DNA of 64,000 nucleotides from Pseudooceanicola endophyticus (GTDB lineage Bacteria > Pseudomonadota > Alphaproteobacteria > Rhodobacterales > Rhodobacteraceae). Under the pieces are notes generated by a model. It was not told where the DNA came from, did no database searches, and worked only from the letters and a program-made list of their open reading frames with translations. The DNA lies in assembly GCF_018760365.1 (NCBI RefSeq), contig NZ_JAHIAB010000011.1, positions 62,001-126,000 of the forward strand, written 5' to 3'. Shown in pieces: positions 24,700-34,108 of this stretch. Every line of letters starts with the position of its first letter. Within the stretch, counting starts at the first letter, position 1. A program made the position numbers and the translations under genes.

Positions 24700-26175
24700 A
24701 TGAAGGATCTCCTGTTTATCGACGGGGCCTGGGTGGCCCCCGCCAGCGGCGCCAGCTTCGAGGTGATCGACCCCTCGGACCGCAGCGTCTTCCACCGGGT
24801 CGCGCGCGGCGGTCCCGAGGATATCGACGCGGCGGTGCAGGCCGCGCGCCGGGCCTTCGACAGCGGCCCCTGGCCGCGCCTGAGCGGGGCCGAGCGCGGC
24901 GCCATCCTGCGCCGCATGGCCGAGGAAATCGCCGCCCGCACCGAGGAGCTTGCGCTGCTGGAAGTGCGCGACAACGGCAAGCCCCTGCCCGAGGCCCGCT
25001 GGGACATCGAGGACACCGCCGGGGTGTTCCACTACTACGCCGGCCTGGCCGAGGCGCTGGAGGCCGAGGGCCCGCGCGACATCCCCCTGGGGATGGAGGG
25101 GTTCAGCGCCAGCGCGGTGCGCGAACCGATCGGCGTGGCGGGCGCGATCATCCCCTGGAACTTTCCCATGCTGATGGCCGCCTGGAAGATCGCGCCGGCG
25201 CTGGCCGCCGGCTGCACCATGGTCCTCAAACCCTCCGAGCTGACGCCGGTCACGGCGCTGGAATACGGCGCCATCGCCCAGGCGGCGGGCCTGCCGCCGG
25301 GGGTGCTGAACATCGTCACCGGCTTCGGCGCCGAGGCCGGGCAGCCGCTCTCGGAACATCCCGGCGTCGACAAGCTGGCCTTCACCGGCTCGGTGCCGAC
25401 GGGGCGCCGGATCATGGCCGCCGCCGCGCGCGACATCAAGGCGGTCAGCCTCGAACTCGGGGGGAAGTCGCCGCTGGTGGTCTTCGCCGACACGCCGCTG
25501 GAGGAAGCCGTCGAATGGATCCTGTTCGGCATCTTCTGGAACCAGGGAGAGGTCTGTTCGGCCACCTCGCGGGTGCTGGTCGAGGCGCCGCTCTACGAGG
25601 CCCTGCTGGCGCGCCTGGCCAAGGAGGCGGGCCGGATCCGCATCGGCCCGGGGCTGGAAGAGGGCGTGCTGCTGGGGCCGCTGGTCAGCGCGGGCCAGCA
25701 GGAAAAGGTGCTGGGCTGGATCGAGCGGGGCCGCCGGGAGGCCCGGCTGGTCTGCGGCGGCGGCGTGCCTGCGGGGCTGGAGGGCGGCTGCTACGTGGAG
25801 CCGACGATCTTTGCCGATGTCCCCGAGACGGCCTCGATCTGGACCGAGGAAATCTTCGGCCCGGTGGTCTGCGTCGCCCCGTTCGAGACCGAGGCCGAGG
25901 CGATCCGCCTGGCCAATGACAGCCGCTTCGGCCTGGCGGCGGCGGTGATGTCGACGGATCTGGACCGGGCCGAGCGCGTGGCCCGCGCCTTCCGGGCCGG
26001 GATCGTCTGGATCAACTGTTCCCAGCCGACCTTCACCGAGGCGCCCTGGGGAGGCTACAAGCAATCCGGCATCGGGCGGGAACTGGGCGAGTGGGGGCTG
26101 TCCAACTACCTGGAAACCAAGCAGATCACCCGCTACGACCGGCACCGTCCCTGGGGCTGGTACCTGAAAGGCTGA
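24700..26175 (+). CDS. Aldehyde dehydrogenase (betaine-aldehyde dehydrogenase-like)
   Basis: This 491-aa NAD(P)-dependent enzyme shows the full ALDH set: Asn154 (PWNFP), KPSE, the glycine motif FTGSVPTG, general base Glu252 (LELGGKSP), nucleophile Cys286 (NQGEVCSA) and the C-terminal EIFGPV and GGYKQSGIGRE. The closest resemblance by eye is to betaine aldehyde or gamma-aminobutyraldehyde dehydrogenases, but the substrate is unresolved. ATG at 24700 follows GAGGAACGG; the upstream in-frame extension is a basic Arg/Pro-rich stretch. A long perfect inverted repeat follows the stop. Confidence 0.88.
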   Translation: MKDLLFIDGAWVAPASGASFEVIDPSDRSVFHRVARGGPEDIDAAVQAARRAFDSGPWPRLSGAERGAILRRMAEEIAARTEELALLEVRDNGKPLPEARWDIEDTAGVFHYYAGLAEALEAEGPRDIPLGMEGFSASAVREPIGVAGAIIPWNFPMLMAAWKIAPALAAGCTMVLKPSELTPVTALEYGAIAQAAGLPPGVLNIVTGFGAEAGQPLSEHPGVDKLAFTGSVPTGRRIMAAAARDIKAVSLELGGKSPLVVFADTPLEEAVEWILFGIFWNQGEVCSATSRVLVEAPLYEALLARLAKEAGRIRIGPGLEEGVLLGPLVSAGQQEKVLGWIERGRREARLVCGGGVPAGLEGGCYVEPTIFADVPETASIWTEEIFGPVVCVAPFETEAEAIRLANDSRFGLAAAVMSTDLDRAERVARAFRAGIVWINCSQPTFTEAPWGGYKQSGIGRELGEWGLSNYLETKQITRYDRHRPWGWYLKG

Positions 26176-26177
26176 GC

Positions 26178-26226
26178 CCCGGGTCTGGCGCCCGGCCCTT
26201 GCGCCGCCCCGTGCGCCAGACCCGGG
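26178..26226. terminator. Perfect 14-bp inverted repeat between convergent genes
   Basis: CCCGGGTCTGGCGC (26178-26191) is mirrored exactly by GCGCCAGACCCGGG (26213-26226). It lies between the convergent aldehyde dehydrogenase and DUF1203 genes and so may end both transcripts, although neither side has a T-run. Confidence 0.5.
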
Positions 26227-26236
26227 CCCGGGACGA

Positions 26237-26704
26237 TCACGCCGAGCGGGTCAGCCGGGCCTGCCAGCAGTTGTTGCGGGCCGAGCGCAGGTCGACGAAG
26301 GCCACCTCCGGTCGGGCCAGCAGCGCATCGGCATAGGCGGCGATCTCTGGCACCGGGGTCACCTGGCCGGTGCCGTAGACGATGCGCTCCTCGGCGCAAT
26401 AGCCTTTCAGCAGGTAGTCGGGAGAGACCAGGATCGCGGGCAGGCTGCCTTCGGCGGCGCTGTCCGGGGCACAGGCATCGGCGCAGAGAAAGACCGGCCC
26501 GGTCTCGGCATAGGGCTGCAGGCTGACGAAGGGGCGGTAGGCCAGAACCAGCATGGCCGCCCCCTCGGGGATCATCCGCAGGCAGCAGCGGCAGGGCGCG
26601 CCGCCGTCGCTGCGCTGCCGCTCGGGGGGATTGCCATAGGCATCCGGCGCCCCGCCGCGAAAGGACTCGGCGGTGGCGACGGGCATTCCGTGAAATCTGG
26701 GCAT
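26237..26704 (-). CDS. DUF1203-family protein
   Basis: This 155-aa soluble protein begins MPRFHGMPVATAESFRGG and contains CRCCLRMIPEGAAMLVLAYRPF, ILVSPDYLLKGYC and VDLRSARNNCWQARLTR, which recall DUF1203 proteins. These have no established function; the Cys pairs (CRCC) and conserved Arg/Asn/Cys near the C-terminus could be a metal or active site. It is a single gene between two independent units. Confidence 0.75.
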   Translation of the reverse strand: MPRFHGMPVATAESFRGGAPDAYGNPPERQRSDGGAPCRCCLRMIPEGAAMLVLAYRPFVSLQPYAETGPVFLCADACAPDSAAEGSLPAILVSPDYLLKGYCAEERIVYGTGQVTPVPEIAAYADALLARPEVAFVDLRSARNNCWQARLTRSA

Positions 26705-26797
26705 TCTGAACTCTCCGTTGCGATGGCCCGGTCAGACCATGCCGCCGGTCGCCGCGCGACCCGGATCCTGCGCATTGCGCCGGCAGGGCAGGGGCTG

Positions 26798-27691
26798 TCA
26801 GCCCATCCGCTCGGCCAGGAAATCGACCAGGGCGCGGATCCGCGCGGGCACCGGATCCGCGCCGACGAACAGCGCGTGCACCGGGTGGGCATCTGCGCCG
26901 GGAAACTGCGCCAGGATCTCGTGCAGGCGTCCCGCCCGGATATCCTCCTCGACCGCGAAACGCGCGACACGGGCAATGCCCAGCCCCGAGACCGCCAGCA
27001 TCCCGAGGGCCTCGCCGCTGTTGGCCCGGAAACGGCCGCCGACCTGCACCTCTTGCCGGGCGCCGGCAACCCGGAACGGCCAGCGCGCCCGACCGGGGTC
27101 GAAGCTGAACAGCAGGCAGTCGTGGTTGCGCAGCTCCTCGGGGTGGCGCGGCGTGCCCTGGGCGGCAAGATAGGCGGGCGCGGCGACCACCACCATCGGC
27201 TCCTCTCCCAGCTTGCGGGCCCGTAGCCGGCTGTCGGCCAGCCGGCCGAAGCGGATGGCGACATCGGTGCCCCCCTGCGCGGGATCCTCCAGCAGGTCGG
27301 TCAGGGTCAGGTCGATCCGGAGCCGGGGATGGCGGTGGGCGAATTCCTGCAGCAGCGGCACGATCTTCAGCCGCCCGTGGGACACCGCCGCCGAGATCCG
27401 CAGCAGCCCCGAGGGCGGGCCATCCGCCGTGATCTCGGCCTCGGCGCGGTCCAGCTCTGCCAGCAGGCGGCGGGACATGGCGGCGAACAGGTGCCCCTCT
27501 TCGGTCAGGGTCAGCGACCGGGTGGAGCGGGTCATCAACCGCAGGCCCAGCCGCCTTTCGCAGCGATCCAGGGTGCGACTGACCCCGGACGGCGTCATCC
27601 CCAGCCGCAGCGCGGCGGCAGAGAAACTGCCCTCCTCGAGGATGGCCACGAAGACCTCCATTTCGCGGAACCGGTCGGCCTGATGCGTCAT
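26798..27691 (-). CDS. LysR-family transcriptional regulator
   Basis: This 297-aa protein has an N-terminal HTH (MEVFVAILEEGSFSAAALRLGMTPSGVSRTLDRCERRLG) and a PBP-like effector domain (LLRISAAVSHGRLKIVPLL...). It is divergent from an MFS exporter gene with 128 bases between, the usual arrangement for a LysR regulator controlling its neighbour. The shared region contains CATTC-AA-GAATG at 27702-27713, a plausible operator. The inducer is unknown. Confidence 0.9.
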   Translation of the reverse strand: MTHQADRFREMEVFVAILEEGSFSAAALRLGMTPSGVSRTLDRCERRLGLRLMTRSTRSLTLTEEGHLFAAMSRRLLAELDRAEAEITADGPPSGLLRISAAVSHGRLKIVPLLQEFAHRHPRLRIDLTLTDLLEDPAQGGTDVAIRFGRLADSRLRARKLGEEPMVVVAAPAYLAAQGTPRHPEELRNHDCLLFSFDPGRARWPFRVAGARQEVQVGGRFRANSGEALGMLAVSGLGIARVARFAVEEDIRAGRLHEILAQFPGADAHPVHALFVGADPVPARIRALVDFLAERMG

Positions 27692-27701
27692 CTTTGCCTT
27701 C

Positions 27702-27713
27702 CATTCAAGAATG
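27702..27713. promoter_or_regulatory. Inverted repeat between LysR and MFS genes
   Basis: CATTC and GAATG flank AA, giving perfect 5-bp arms 10 bases upstream of the LysR start. It is a candidate LysR operator for autoregulation and control of the divergent transporter. Confidence 0.4.
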
Positions 27714-27819
27714 ACTTGCCCGCCATGCCCCTAATGCCGGGCGGGGATGTCGTCCATAGCGGGGGTCTGCGGAGGCGCGCAGCCGCGCGTCCCGACCATC
27801 TTTGAACGGGACGGAACCG

Positions 27820-28998
27820 ATGAAACCCCTTAAATCCCTGAAATTCAATCCGGCTCTTGCGGCGCTGTCGCTGGGGTCCTTCACGATCGGGCTCACGGAA
27901 TTTGCGCCGATGGGGCTGCTGCCGGTCCTGGCCCGGGATCTGCAGGTGCCGATTCCGGCGGCGGGGCTGGTGGTGACCGCCTATGCCTTCGGGGTGATGA
28001 TCTTTGCCCCCATCGTCACATTGGCCGGGGGGCGCCTGGCCCGCAACCGGCTGCTGATCCTGCTGGCACTGATCCTTGCGGCGGGCAACCTGCTGGCGGC
28101 GGCCGCGCCGGGCTACGCGCTGCTTCTGTGCGCACGGGTGCTGACGGCACTGTGCCAGGGCAGCTTCTTCGGCGTCGGTGCGCTGGTCGCTGCCGCCCTG
28201 GTGACGCCGGGCCGGCAGGCCGGGGCGGTGGCGGCGGTGTTCATGGGCCTGACGGTCGCCAATATCGCCGGGGTCCCCGCCATGACCGCCCTGGGAGAGG
28301 CCGCCGGCTGGCGGATCCCCTTCCTGCTGCTGGCCGGGCTGGGGCTGGTGACACCGCTGGCGCTGCTGCGGGTGCTGCCGCATCTGCCCGCGCCCGCCGG
28401 CAGCAATGTCCGGGCCAAGCTGCGGGTGCTGCTGCGCCGCCCGGTGCTGGGGGCGCTTGGGCTGACGGTGCTGACCTCGACCGGGCAGTTCACCGTCTTC
28501 ACCTATGTCGCGCCGATGCTGCAGCACGGGCTGGGGGCCTCGACCGGGTTCGTGACGCTGGCGCTGATCGTCGTCGGGCTGGGCATGGCGGCGGGCAATC
28601 ACCTTGGCGGGATTGCGGCGGACCGGTCGCTGCGCGGCACGCTCATCGTCACGCTGATGGCGCTGATCCTGCTGCTGGGCGGCCTCTCGGCCTGCCTTGC
28701 CGTGCCGGGGGCGGTGCTGGGGCTGCTGTTCGTCTGGGGCGGGCTGTGCTTTGCTCTGGTGCCGACCATGCAGATGCGGGTCATGGCGGCGGCGGCAGAG
28801 GCGCCCAGCCTGGCCTCCTCGGTCAATATCGGCGCCTTCAACCTGGGCAACGGCCTGGGGGCAGTGGTCGGCGCGGCGGTCCTGAACGCGGGCGGAAGCT
28901 ATCCGGCGATCCCGCTGGCCAGTGCCGTTGTCTTCGCGGTGCCGCTGGCGATCGTGCTGCTGAAGGGGCGGCGGGGCAGAGCGGCGGTGCAGGCCTGA
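27820..28998 (+). CDS. MFS efflux transporter (DHA1/AraJ-like)
   Basis: This 392-aa protein has twelve predicted hydrophobic segments. The N-terminal stretch LSLGSFTIGLTEFAPMGLLPVLARDL and VVTAYAFGVMIFAPI are typical of the drug:H+ antiporter-1 sugar/purine efflux subgroup. The ATG at 27820 was preferred to an in-frame TTG at 27802. It is divergent from a LysR regulator that probably controls it. Substrate is unknown. Confidence 0.88.
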   Translation: MKPLKSLKFNPALAALSLGSFTIGLTEFAPMGLLPVLARDLQVPIPAAGLVVTAYAFGVMIFAPIVTLAGGRLARNRLLILLALILAAGNLLAAAAPGYALLLCARVLTALCQGSFFGVGALVAAALVTPGRQAGAVAAVFMGLTVANIAGVPAMTALGEAAGWRIPFLLLAGLGLVTPLALLRVLPHLPAPAGSNVRAKLRVLLRRPVLGALGLTVLTSTGQFTVFTYVAPMLQHGLGASTGFVTLALIVVGLGMAAGNHLGGIAADRSLRGTLIVTLMALILLLGGLSACLAVPGAVLGLLFVWGGLCFALVPTMQMRVMAAAAEAPSLASSVNIGAFNLGNGLGAVVGAAVLNAGGSYPAIPLASAVVFAVPLAIVLLKGRRGRAAVQA

Positions 28999-29089
28999 AG
29001 AGGCGGGCGTCGCCCCGTGCAGTGCCCCGTGCGGGCAAAGGTCTGCGCGATGGCGCAGATCTTTCGGCATGTTCGGAGAGGGGTGGAAG

Positions 29090-29165
29090 TGGTGCCGGTG
29101 AAGGGACTCGAACCCCCGACCCCATCATTACGAATGACGTGCTCTACCAGCTGAGCTACACCGGC
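29090..29165 (-). tRNA. tRNA-Thr (anticodon CGT)
   Basis: On the minus strand the sequence folds into a full cloverleaf: acceptor GCCGGTG/CACCGGC, D-arm GCTCAGCTGGTAGAGC, anticodon arm CGTCA-TTCGTAA-TGATG, T-arm with GGTTCGAGTCC, discriminator A and an encoded CCA. The anticodon CGT reads ACG (Thr). It lies between an MFS gene and hemY. Confidence 0.95.
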
Positions 29166-29174
29166 ACTTCCGTA

Positions 29175-29210
29175 CCAGCGCCCCGAAACGGGAACCCGTC
29201 GGGGCGCTGG
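29175..29210. terminator. 12-bp perfect hairpin between hemY and tRNA-Thr
   Basis: CCAGCGCCCCGA (29175-29186) is mirrored by TCGGGGCGCTGG (29199-29210) around a 12-base loop. Lying 39 bases beyond the hemY stop and just before the tRNA on the same strand, it probably ends or stabilises the hem transcript. No T-run follows. Confidence 0.5.
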
Positions 29211-29249
29211 TGGCGGGGCTATAGCATCGCTGCCCCGGCTGGGAAAGTG

Positions 29250-30794
29250 CTATTTTCGCGCTGCTTGCGCGGAATCGTCGCTTTCCTTCGGCGGCAGCAC
29301 CTCGGCCTCGGGCACCACCTCGGCGGTCGGTGCCGCAGGGGCGGCGGCTTCGGGCGCCGGCGGGGTGGCGGGGGCCGAAGCAGGCGTCGGAGCGGGGGGC
29401 GTCGCCATGGTCTCTTCCAGGCGGCCGACGATCAGCGGCAGCATCTGCTGGGACATGCCCGACTGCACCTCGGCGGCGGGAACGTCCTTCCAGGCCAGGG
29501 TGTCGAAGGCGCCGCAGTTCTCACATACCGGCTGCCATTCCGCATGGATGTGGTGGCAGTTCTCGCAGGTCCATTGCGGACCGCGCGGGGCGGTGACGGC
29601 GCGCGCCAGCCAGCCCTTCACCACCGCGTCGGAAGAGCCCTCTCCGCGTTCGATCGCCGCCATGATGGTCAGCGCGCGGGCATCGGGTTTCTCCTGCGCG
29701 AGGTGGCCCATGGCGCGCCGTGCGGCAGGGAAATCCTCGGCGGCGATCAGCAGCTCGGCCTGCAGCAGGCGGGTCTCGCGGTGCTCGGGATGCAGGCGGG
29801 TCAGGGTGGCGAAACGCTTGACCCGGGCGGCGGGGCTTTCGTCGGGCTCGATGGCGGCGAAGGCGGCGGCCAGGTCGGGATGCGGCGAAGCCTCCCAGGC
29901 CTTTTTCAGCACGCGCACGGCGTATTTCGACTTGCCCTCGTCCATGTAGGCGCGGGCCGCGAAGACGGCGGCGGGGATCAGATCGGGCGAAAGCTTGTTG
30001 GCCTCGATGGCCGCTTCACGGGCCTCGATAGAGCTTTCCTCGGCGATCACGGCCTTGGCTTCCGACAGCGCCAGCACGGCGTCGCGGCGCTTGTGCAGGT
30101 CGCGCGGCATGGAGCCGTGGCGCAGCTTGGCCTTCAGCGTGTCGCGCGCGCCCTTCCATTCCCCGGCCCCGGCCTGAAGCTGCAGCAGGGTGTCCTGGAT
30201 CTCGGCGTGCTGGGGTTTCAGGGCGAAGGCCTTCTGCGCCAGTTGCAGCGCGGTTTCGGTGTCGCCTGCGGCCAGCTTCTGCTTCATCAGGCCGCGCACG
30301 CCCACGAAGCGGGTCTTGTCGCTGTTCAGCAGGCGCTTGTAGCTTTCCTCGGCCTTGCGCTTGTCACCGGCAACCTCTGCGGCCTGGGCGGTCAGCAGCG
30401 TGGTCAGTTCCGGGCGGGCCAGGTAGCGTTCGGCACGGGCGGCCTTGTGCATGGCCAGACGCCCTTCGCCGGAGGCCAGCGCCATCATGCCTTCCGACAG
30501 CGCCTCGAAGCCCTTGCGTTCGCGCGAGCGGTTGAAATAGCGCGACATGGCGGTTTCGTCGCCGTTGATGAAGCGCAGCGTGGCGACCAGCAGGCCGGCC
30601 AGCTTGATCACGATCCAGATCGCCAGGACCAGGACCAGCAGCGCGATCACCGATTTCAGCGGCGTGAGGTTGAATTCATAGGCACCGAAGGCGATGCGGA
30701 CGCCGCCCTCCAGCTCTAGCAGGTAGCTGGCGCCGAGCGCGGCAGCAGCCACGATCAGGACGAAGACGACGATTTTGACGAGCGACCAGAGCAT
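29250..30794 (-). CDS. hemY: HemY-like membrane TPR protein with C-terminal zinc ribbon
   Basis: This encodes 514 residues. Two N-terminal transmembrane helices (about 5-25 and 42-65) with LKSVIALLVLVLAIWIVIK and the FINGDETAMSRYFNRSRERKGFEALSEGMMALASG region define the HemY_N domain, followed by TPR-like helices. Near the C-terminus four cysteines (410, 413, 424, 427; CENC...CENC) form a rubredoxin-like zinc ribbon as in LapB, then a Pro/Ala-rich tail. HemY-type proteins of this family are linked to heme biosynthesis but are not the oxidase of the same name. It follows the Mic60 homologue by 10 bases. Confidence 0.9.
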   Translation of the reverse strand: MLWSLVKIVVFVLIVAAAALGASYLLELEGGVRIAFGAYEFNLTPLKSVIALLVLVLAIWIVIKLAGLLVATLRFINGDETAMSRYFNRSRERKGFEALSEGMMALASGEGRLAMHKAARAERYLARPELTTLLTAQAAEVAGDKRKAEESYKRLLNSDKTRFVGVRGLMKQKLAAGDTETALQLAQKAFALKPQHAEIQDTLLQLQAGAGEWKGARDTLKAKLRHGSMPRDLHKRRDAVLALSEAKAVIAEESSIEAREAAIEANKLSPDLIPAAVFAARAYMDEGKSKYAVRVLKKAWEASPHPDLAAAFAAIEPDESPAARVKRFATLTRLHPEHRETRLLQAELLIAAEDFPAARRAMGHLAQEKPDARALTIMAAIERGEGSSDAVVKGWLARAVTAPRGPQWTCENCHHIHAEWQPVCENCGAFDTLAWKDVPAAEVQSGMSQQMLPLIVGRLEETMATPPAPTPASAPATPPAPEAAAPAAPTAEVVPEAEVLPPKESDDSAQAARK

Positions 30795-30804
30795 CCGGAA
30801 TTCC

Positions 30805-32133
30805 TCAGTTCAGGTTGTCGGCCGAGAGGGTCTCGGCGGCGGCAAGGGCGTTGGCGCGGGCATCGGCGAGCGCACGCCAGTCCTGCATCTGGGTCTGCGC
30901 CTGTTCGGGCAGGGCATCGAGTTCGGCAAGCGCCTCTTTCAGCTTGCCGGCCTTCAGGTCGGCTTCGGCGCGCGACAGGATGGCGTCGGCGCTGTCGCCT
31001 TCCTGCGGCGTGAGCGAGCGCACGCCCAGCTGATCCTTGAAGAAGCCGATGACCGAGGTGCCGGCTCCCTTGCCCTCGCGCGTGGCGGCCAGGGCATCGC
31101 GGGCGGCATCGGGGAATTTCTCGCGCAGGGTGGCCATCGGGGTGATCCCGTCGGTGGCATGGGCGGAAAGCGCCTCGGGCACGTCCAGGCCTTCCTGCTG
31201 CAGTTCGGCAAGGACATCCTGATAGGGCGCGCCGGTATCCAGCGCCGAGGTCAGCTTGACCATGGAGGTGCGGATCGCGGTGCTGCGCTCGGTGGCGACG
31301 GCATCGGATTTCATCTTCTGGGCTTCGCCGATCATCGACTGGATCTCGCTGGTCTGCGAATCCATCGCGCTTTTCAGCCGGTCGAGTTCGGCCTTGTAGG
31401 CATCCACCGTGTCCTGGGAGGGGCCGGCGGCGGTCTTCGGGGCGTTTTCCAGCGCGGTGACGCGATCCGCCAGGCCCGAGACCTGCGCCGAAAGATCGGC
31501 AACGGAACTGTTGAGCTGGCTCAGCTGGTCGCCCGGCAGTTTCGAGGCCAGATCCGAAAGCTGCGTCTTCTGCTGGTCCAGCTGCTCCTGAAGGGAGGGG
31601 CCGGCGGGTTTCAGGAAGGGCGCGCCCTCGGGGTAAAGGTACAGCGCGCCGCCGAAGCCGATGGCGGCGGCGACGATGCCGCCCAGCAGCGCCGGGAAGA
31701 AGCCGCCGCGCCGGACGATGACGGTTTCCTTCTGCGGTTCCGGCGCCGGTTCGGGGATCGGGGCGGGGTCGGGCATGGCGGCCGTTTCGGGCTCTGCCTC
31801 GGTGCGGGGGTCATGTTCGGGGGCGACAAGGGTCACGTCCGGCGTGTCTTCGGCGGGCGTTTCATCGGAGCGTGCCGCGGCGATCCCGGGCGTGTCTTCG
31901 GCAGGGCCCTCCTCCTGCGGCACCTCCCCGGGCGCGGCGGATACCGGCGTCGCCTCGGCGGTGGTCTCCGGTTCGGCGGTGGCGGGCGTGCTGTCGTCCT
32001 TGCGCGGATCGTGCTCGGGGGCGGCAGGAGGGGTCTCCTCCGTCGCCTCGGTGCTAAGTCCGCCCTTGTCCTCCAGCGGTGCCTGCGCCTTGGGTCCGGC
32101 CTTTGTCTTGTCGTCGTCCTGCTTGTCGGCCAC
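30805..32133 (-). CDS. Mic60/mitofilin homologue (COG4223)
   Basis: This encodes 442 residues from a GTG at 32133 behind AAGGGA. It has an acidic Pro/Thr-rich cytoplasmic N-terminus (1-140, with the repeats APEHDPR and AEDTP), one transmembrane helix (about 146-166), a long coiled coil (about 175-290) and a C-terminal mitofilin-like helical domain. This matches the alphaproteobacterial ancestor of mitochondrial Mic60, which bends membranes and connects inner and outer membranes in intracytoplasmic membranes. Its location between hemD and hemY is the conserved alphaproteobacterial context. Confidence 0.88.
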   Translation of the reverse strand: MADKQDDDKTKAGPKAQAPLEDKGGLSTEATEETPPAAPEHDPRKDDSTPATAEPETTAEATPVSAAPGEVPQEEGPAEDTPGIAAARSDETPAEDTPDVTLVAPEHDPRTEAEPETAAMPDPAPIPEPAPEPQKETVIVRRGGFFPALLGGIVAAAIGFGGALYLYPEGAPFLKPAGPSLQEQLDQQKTQLSDLASKLPGDQLSQLNSSVADLSAQVSGLADRVTALENAPKTAAGPSQDTVDAYKAELDRLKSAMDSQTSEIQSMIGEAQKMKSDAVATERSTAIRTSMVKLTSALDTGAPYQDVLAELQQEGLDVPEALSAHATDGITPMATLREKFPDAARDALAATREGKGAGTSVIGFFKDQLGVRSLTPQEGDSADAILSRAEADLKAGKLKEALAELDALPEQAQTQMQDWRALADARANALAAAETLSADNLN

Positions 32134-32183
32134 CGATCAATCCCTTTTCGATTCCAATAATTGCGACACAGCGCGCCAGCAGC

Positions 32184-32906
32184 TTAGTCACAGGGTCCCC
32201 CTGCCTCAAGCTGGAGCGCCGCGGCGATAAGTCCATTGGTCACGGCCACCATGGATTCGCCGTCCGGATGGGCGGCATGGCAAAGCCGAAACCTTTCCAA
32301 ACCATTGAGCTCCGCCGCCACCGCAGGGCTGATCGCCGCCAGAAAAAGCGGCGCGGTGCCATGCCAGCCCTCGGCGAAAAGTCGCCCGGTACGCGGAGAA
32401 TAAATCGGCGCCACAACAGGTTGTGACCCCGACATAAGGGCCCGTGCCTCTGTCGTGAAGGGCTGTGAGCGCTGACGGTAGGCACAAAGGCTGCGGACGG
32501 CCAAACCTTCGGCATTCAGCCGGGCGGCCAGGTCGCCGCGCTGGTGCTCGCCATGCAGGTGCAGCAGCGGCCCGGCAGGCCCTGCGTCGCGGATCAGGGT
32601 GAACAGCGCCTCGGCATCGCCCCCCGCACTTTGCACGGTGCAGCCGGCCTCGCGCGCGGCGCGCGCCGTGGCATCGCCCACGCAATAGGCAATCGTGCCG
32701 GGGCGGATCCGCCCGGCGGCGGCCCGCACCCCGTTGCGCGAGGTGAAGATCAGCGCCGCGTCTGCGGGCAGGGGGGGCAGCGGCTCGGGCTGGATGGCGA
32801 TCAGCGGACTGTGCCGCACGGCCAGCCCGGGGTGGTCCCGGCGCAGGCGTTCGCCCAGGGCCGGGCCCTCCGGCGCGGGCCGGGTGATCAGAACGATGGG
32901 CGCCAT
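32184..32906 (-). CDS. hemD: Uroporphyrinogen-III synthase HemD
   Basis: This 240-aa protein begins [21 protein letters not shown], preceded by GGGGAGGAG, and shows the two-domain HemD pattern with [22 protein letters not shown] and [16 protein letters not shown]. HemD sequences are weakly conserved, but the start motif and the neighbours (Mic60, hemY, divergent tsaD) support the call. It closes and inverts ring D of hydroxymethylbilane for heme, siroheme and corrin synthesis. hemC is not in the window. Confidence 0.9.
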   Translation of the reverse strand: MAPIVLITRPAPEGPALGERLRRDHPGLAVRHSPLIAIQPEPLPPLPADAALIFTSRNGVRAAAGRIRPGTIAYCVGDATARAAREAGCTVQSAGGDAEALFTLIRDAGPAGPLLHLHGEHQRGDLAARLNAEGLAVRSLCAYRQRSQPFTTEARALMSGSQPVVAPIYSPRTGRLFAEGWHGTAPLFLAAISPAVAAELNGLERFRLCHAAHPDGESMVAVTNGLIAAALQLEAGGPCD

Positions 32907-33019
32907 GGGCTCCTCCCCGACAGGCCAACCGCCGCGTGGCGGATTGTTCGCATCCCTGCCAGGTGTTACCTGCGGAGCAGCACCACCGCAATGAAGACCC
33001 GGCACTTGGGGGCAAGACC

Positions 33020-34108
33020 ATGAGCGAGATGACCATCCTCGGGATCGAAAGCAGCTGCGACGACACCGGCGCAGCCGTGCTGCGCGGCGGTCCCGGCACC
33101 GCGACCGTGCTGTCCTCGGTCGTGGTCGGGCAGAACGAGCTGCACGCGCCCTTCGGCGGCGTCGTCCCCGAGATCGCCGCCCGCGCCCATGCCGAAAAGC
33201 TGGACGGCTGCGTGATCGAGGCGCTGGACCAGGCCGGCGTGTCGCTGGCCGAGATCGACGCCATCGCCGTCACCGCCGGGCCCGGGCTGATCGGCGGGGT
33301 TCTGTCGGGGGTGATGTGCGCCAAGGGGATCGCGGTCGCGACCGGCAAGCCGCTGATCGGGGTGAACCACCTGGCGGGTCATGCGCTGACCCCCCGGCTG
33401 ACCGATGGCGTGACCTTCCCCTACCTGATGCTGCTGGTCTCGGGCGGGCATTGCCAGTTCCTGCTGGTGCGTGGCCCCGAGGATTTCACCCGCCTCGGCT
33501 CCACCATCGACGATGCGCCGGGCGAAGCCTTCGACAAGACCGCCCGCCTGCTGGCGCTGCCCCAGCCCGGCGGCCCCTCGGTCGAGGCCGAGGCCCGCAA
33601 CGGCGATCCGAAACGCTTTCCCTTCCCGCGCCCGCTGCTGGACCGCCCCGGCTGCGACCTGAGCTTTTCCGGGCTGAAGACGGCGCTGCTGCGCCAGCGC
33701 GACGCGGTGATGCTGGGCGATGCGCTCTATGCCAAGGACCGCGCCGATCTTTGCGCGGGCTTCCAGGCCGCCGTGGTCGATGTGCTGCGCGAAAAGACCC
33801 GCCGCGCGCTTGAGCTGTATCTGGCCGAAGCCCCGGCGGTGCCCACCCTGGCGGTCGCCGGGGGCGTTGCCGCCAATACCGCGATCCGGGGCGCGCTGAC
33901 CGATCTGTGCGCCGGCCTCGGCGTGGCGTTCACCGCGCCGCCGCTGAAGCTTTGCACCGACAATGGCGCGATGATCGCCTATGCCGGGCTGGAACGCTTC
34001 GCTGCCGGAGAGGCCGACGACATGACGCTGGCCGCCCGCCCGCGCTGGCCGCTCGACAAGCGGGCTCCGGCGGCGCTCGGCTCCGGCAAGAAGGGGGCCA
34101 AGGCATGA
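33020..34108 (+). CDS. tsaD: tRNA N6-adenosine threonylcarbamoyltransferase TsaD
   Basis: This 362-aa ASKHA-fold protein begins [17 protein letters not shown] and has the metal pair His117 and His121 in NHLAGHAL, plus VSGGHCQ and [10 protein letters not shown]. It transfers the threonylcarbamoyl group to A37 of ANN-decoding tRNAs with TsaB/TsaE. Divergent from hemD with 113 bases between. Its stop overlaps the gpsA start (ATGA). Confidence 0.96.
   Translation: MSEMTILGIESSCDDTGAAVLRGGPGTATVLSSVVVGQNELHAPFGGVVPEIAARAHAEKLDGCVIEALDQAGVSLAEIDAIAVTAGPGLIGGVLSGVMCAKGIAVATGKPLIGVNHLAGHALTPRLTDGVTFPYLMLLVSGGHCQFLLVRGPEDFTRLGSTIDDAPGEAFDKTARLLALPQPGGPSVEAEARNGDPKRFPFPRPLLDRPGCDLSFSGLKTALLRQRDAVMLGDALYAKDRADLCAGFQAAVVDVLREKTRRALELYLAEAPAVPTLAVAGGVAANTAIRGALTDLCAGLGVAFTAPPLKLCTDNGAMIAYAGLERFAAGEADDMTLAARPRWPLDKRAPAALGSGKKGAKA

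Noticed and set aside
22810-26145. 1111-codon minus-strand frame.
   Set aside because: It mirrors the cyclase, carboxypeptidase and aldehyde dehydrogenase genes and shows no conserved domain.
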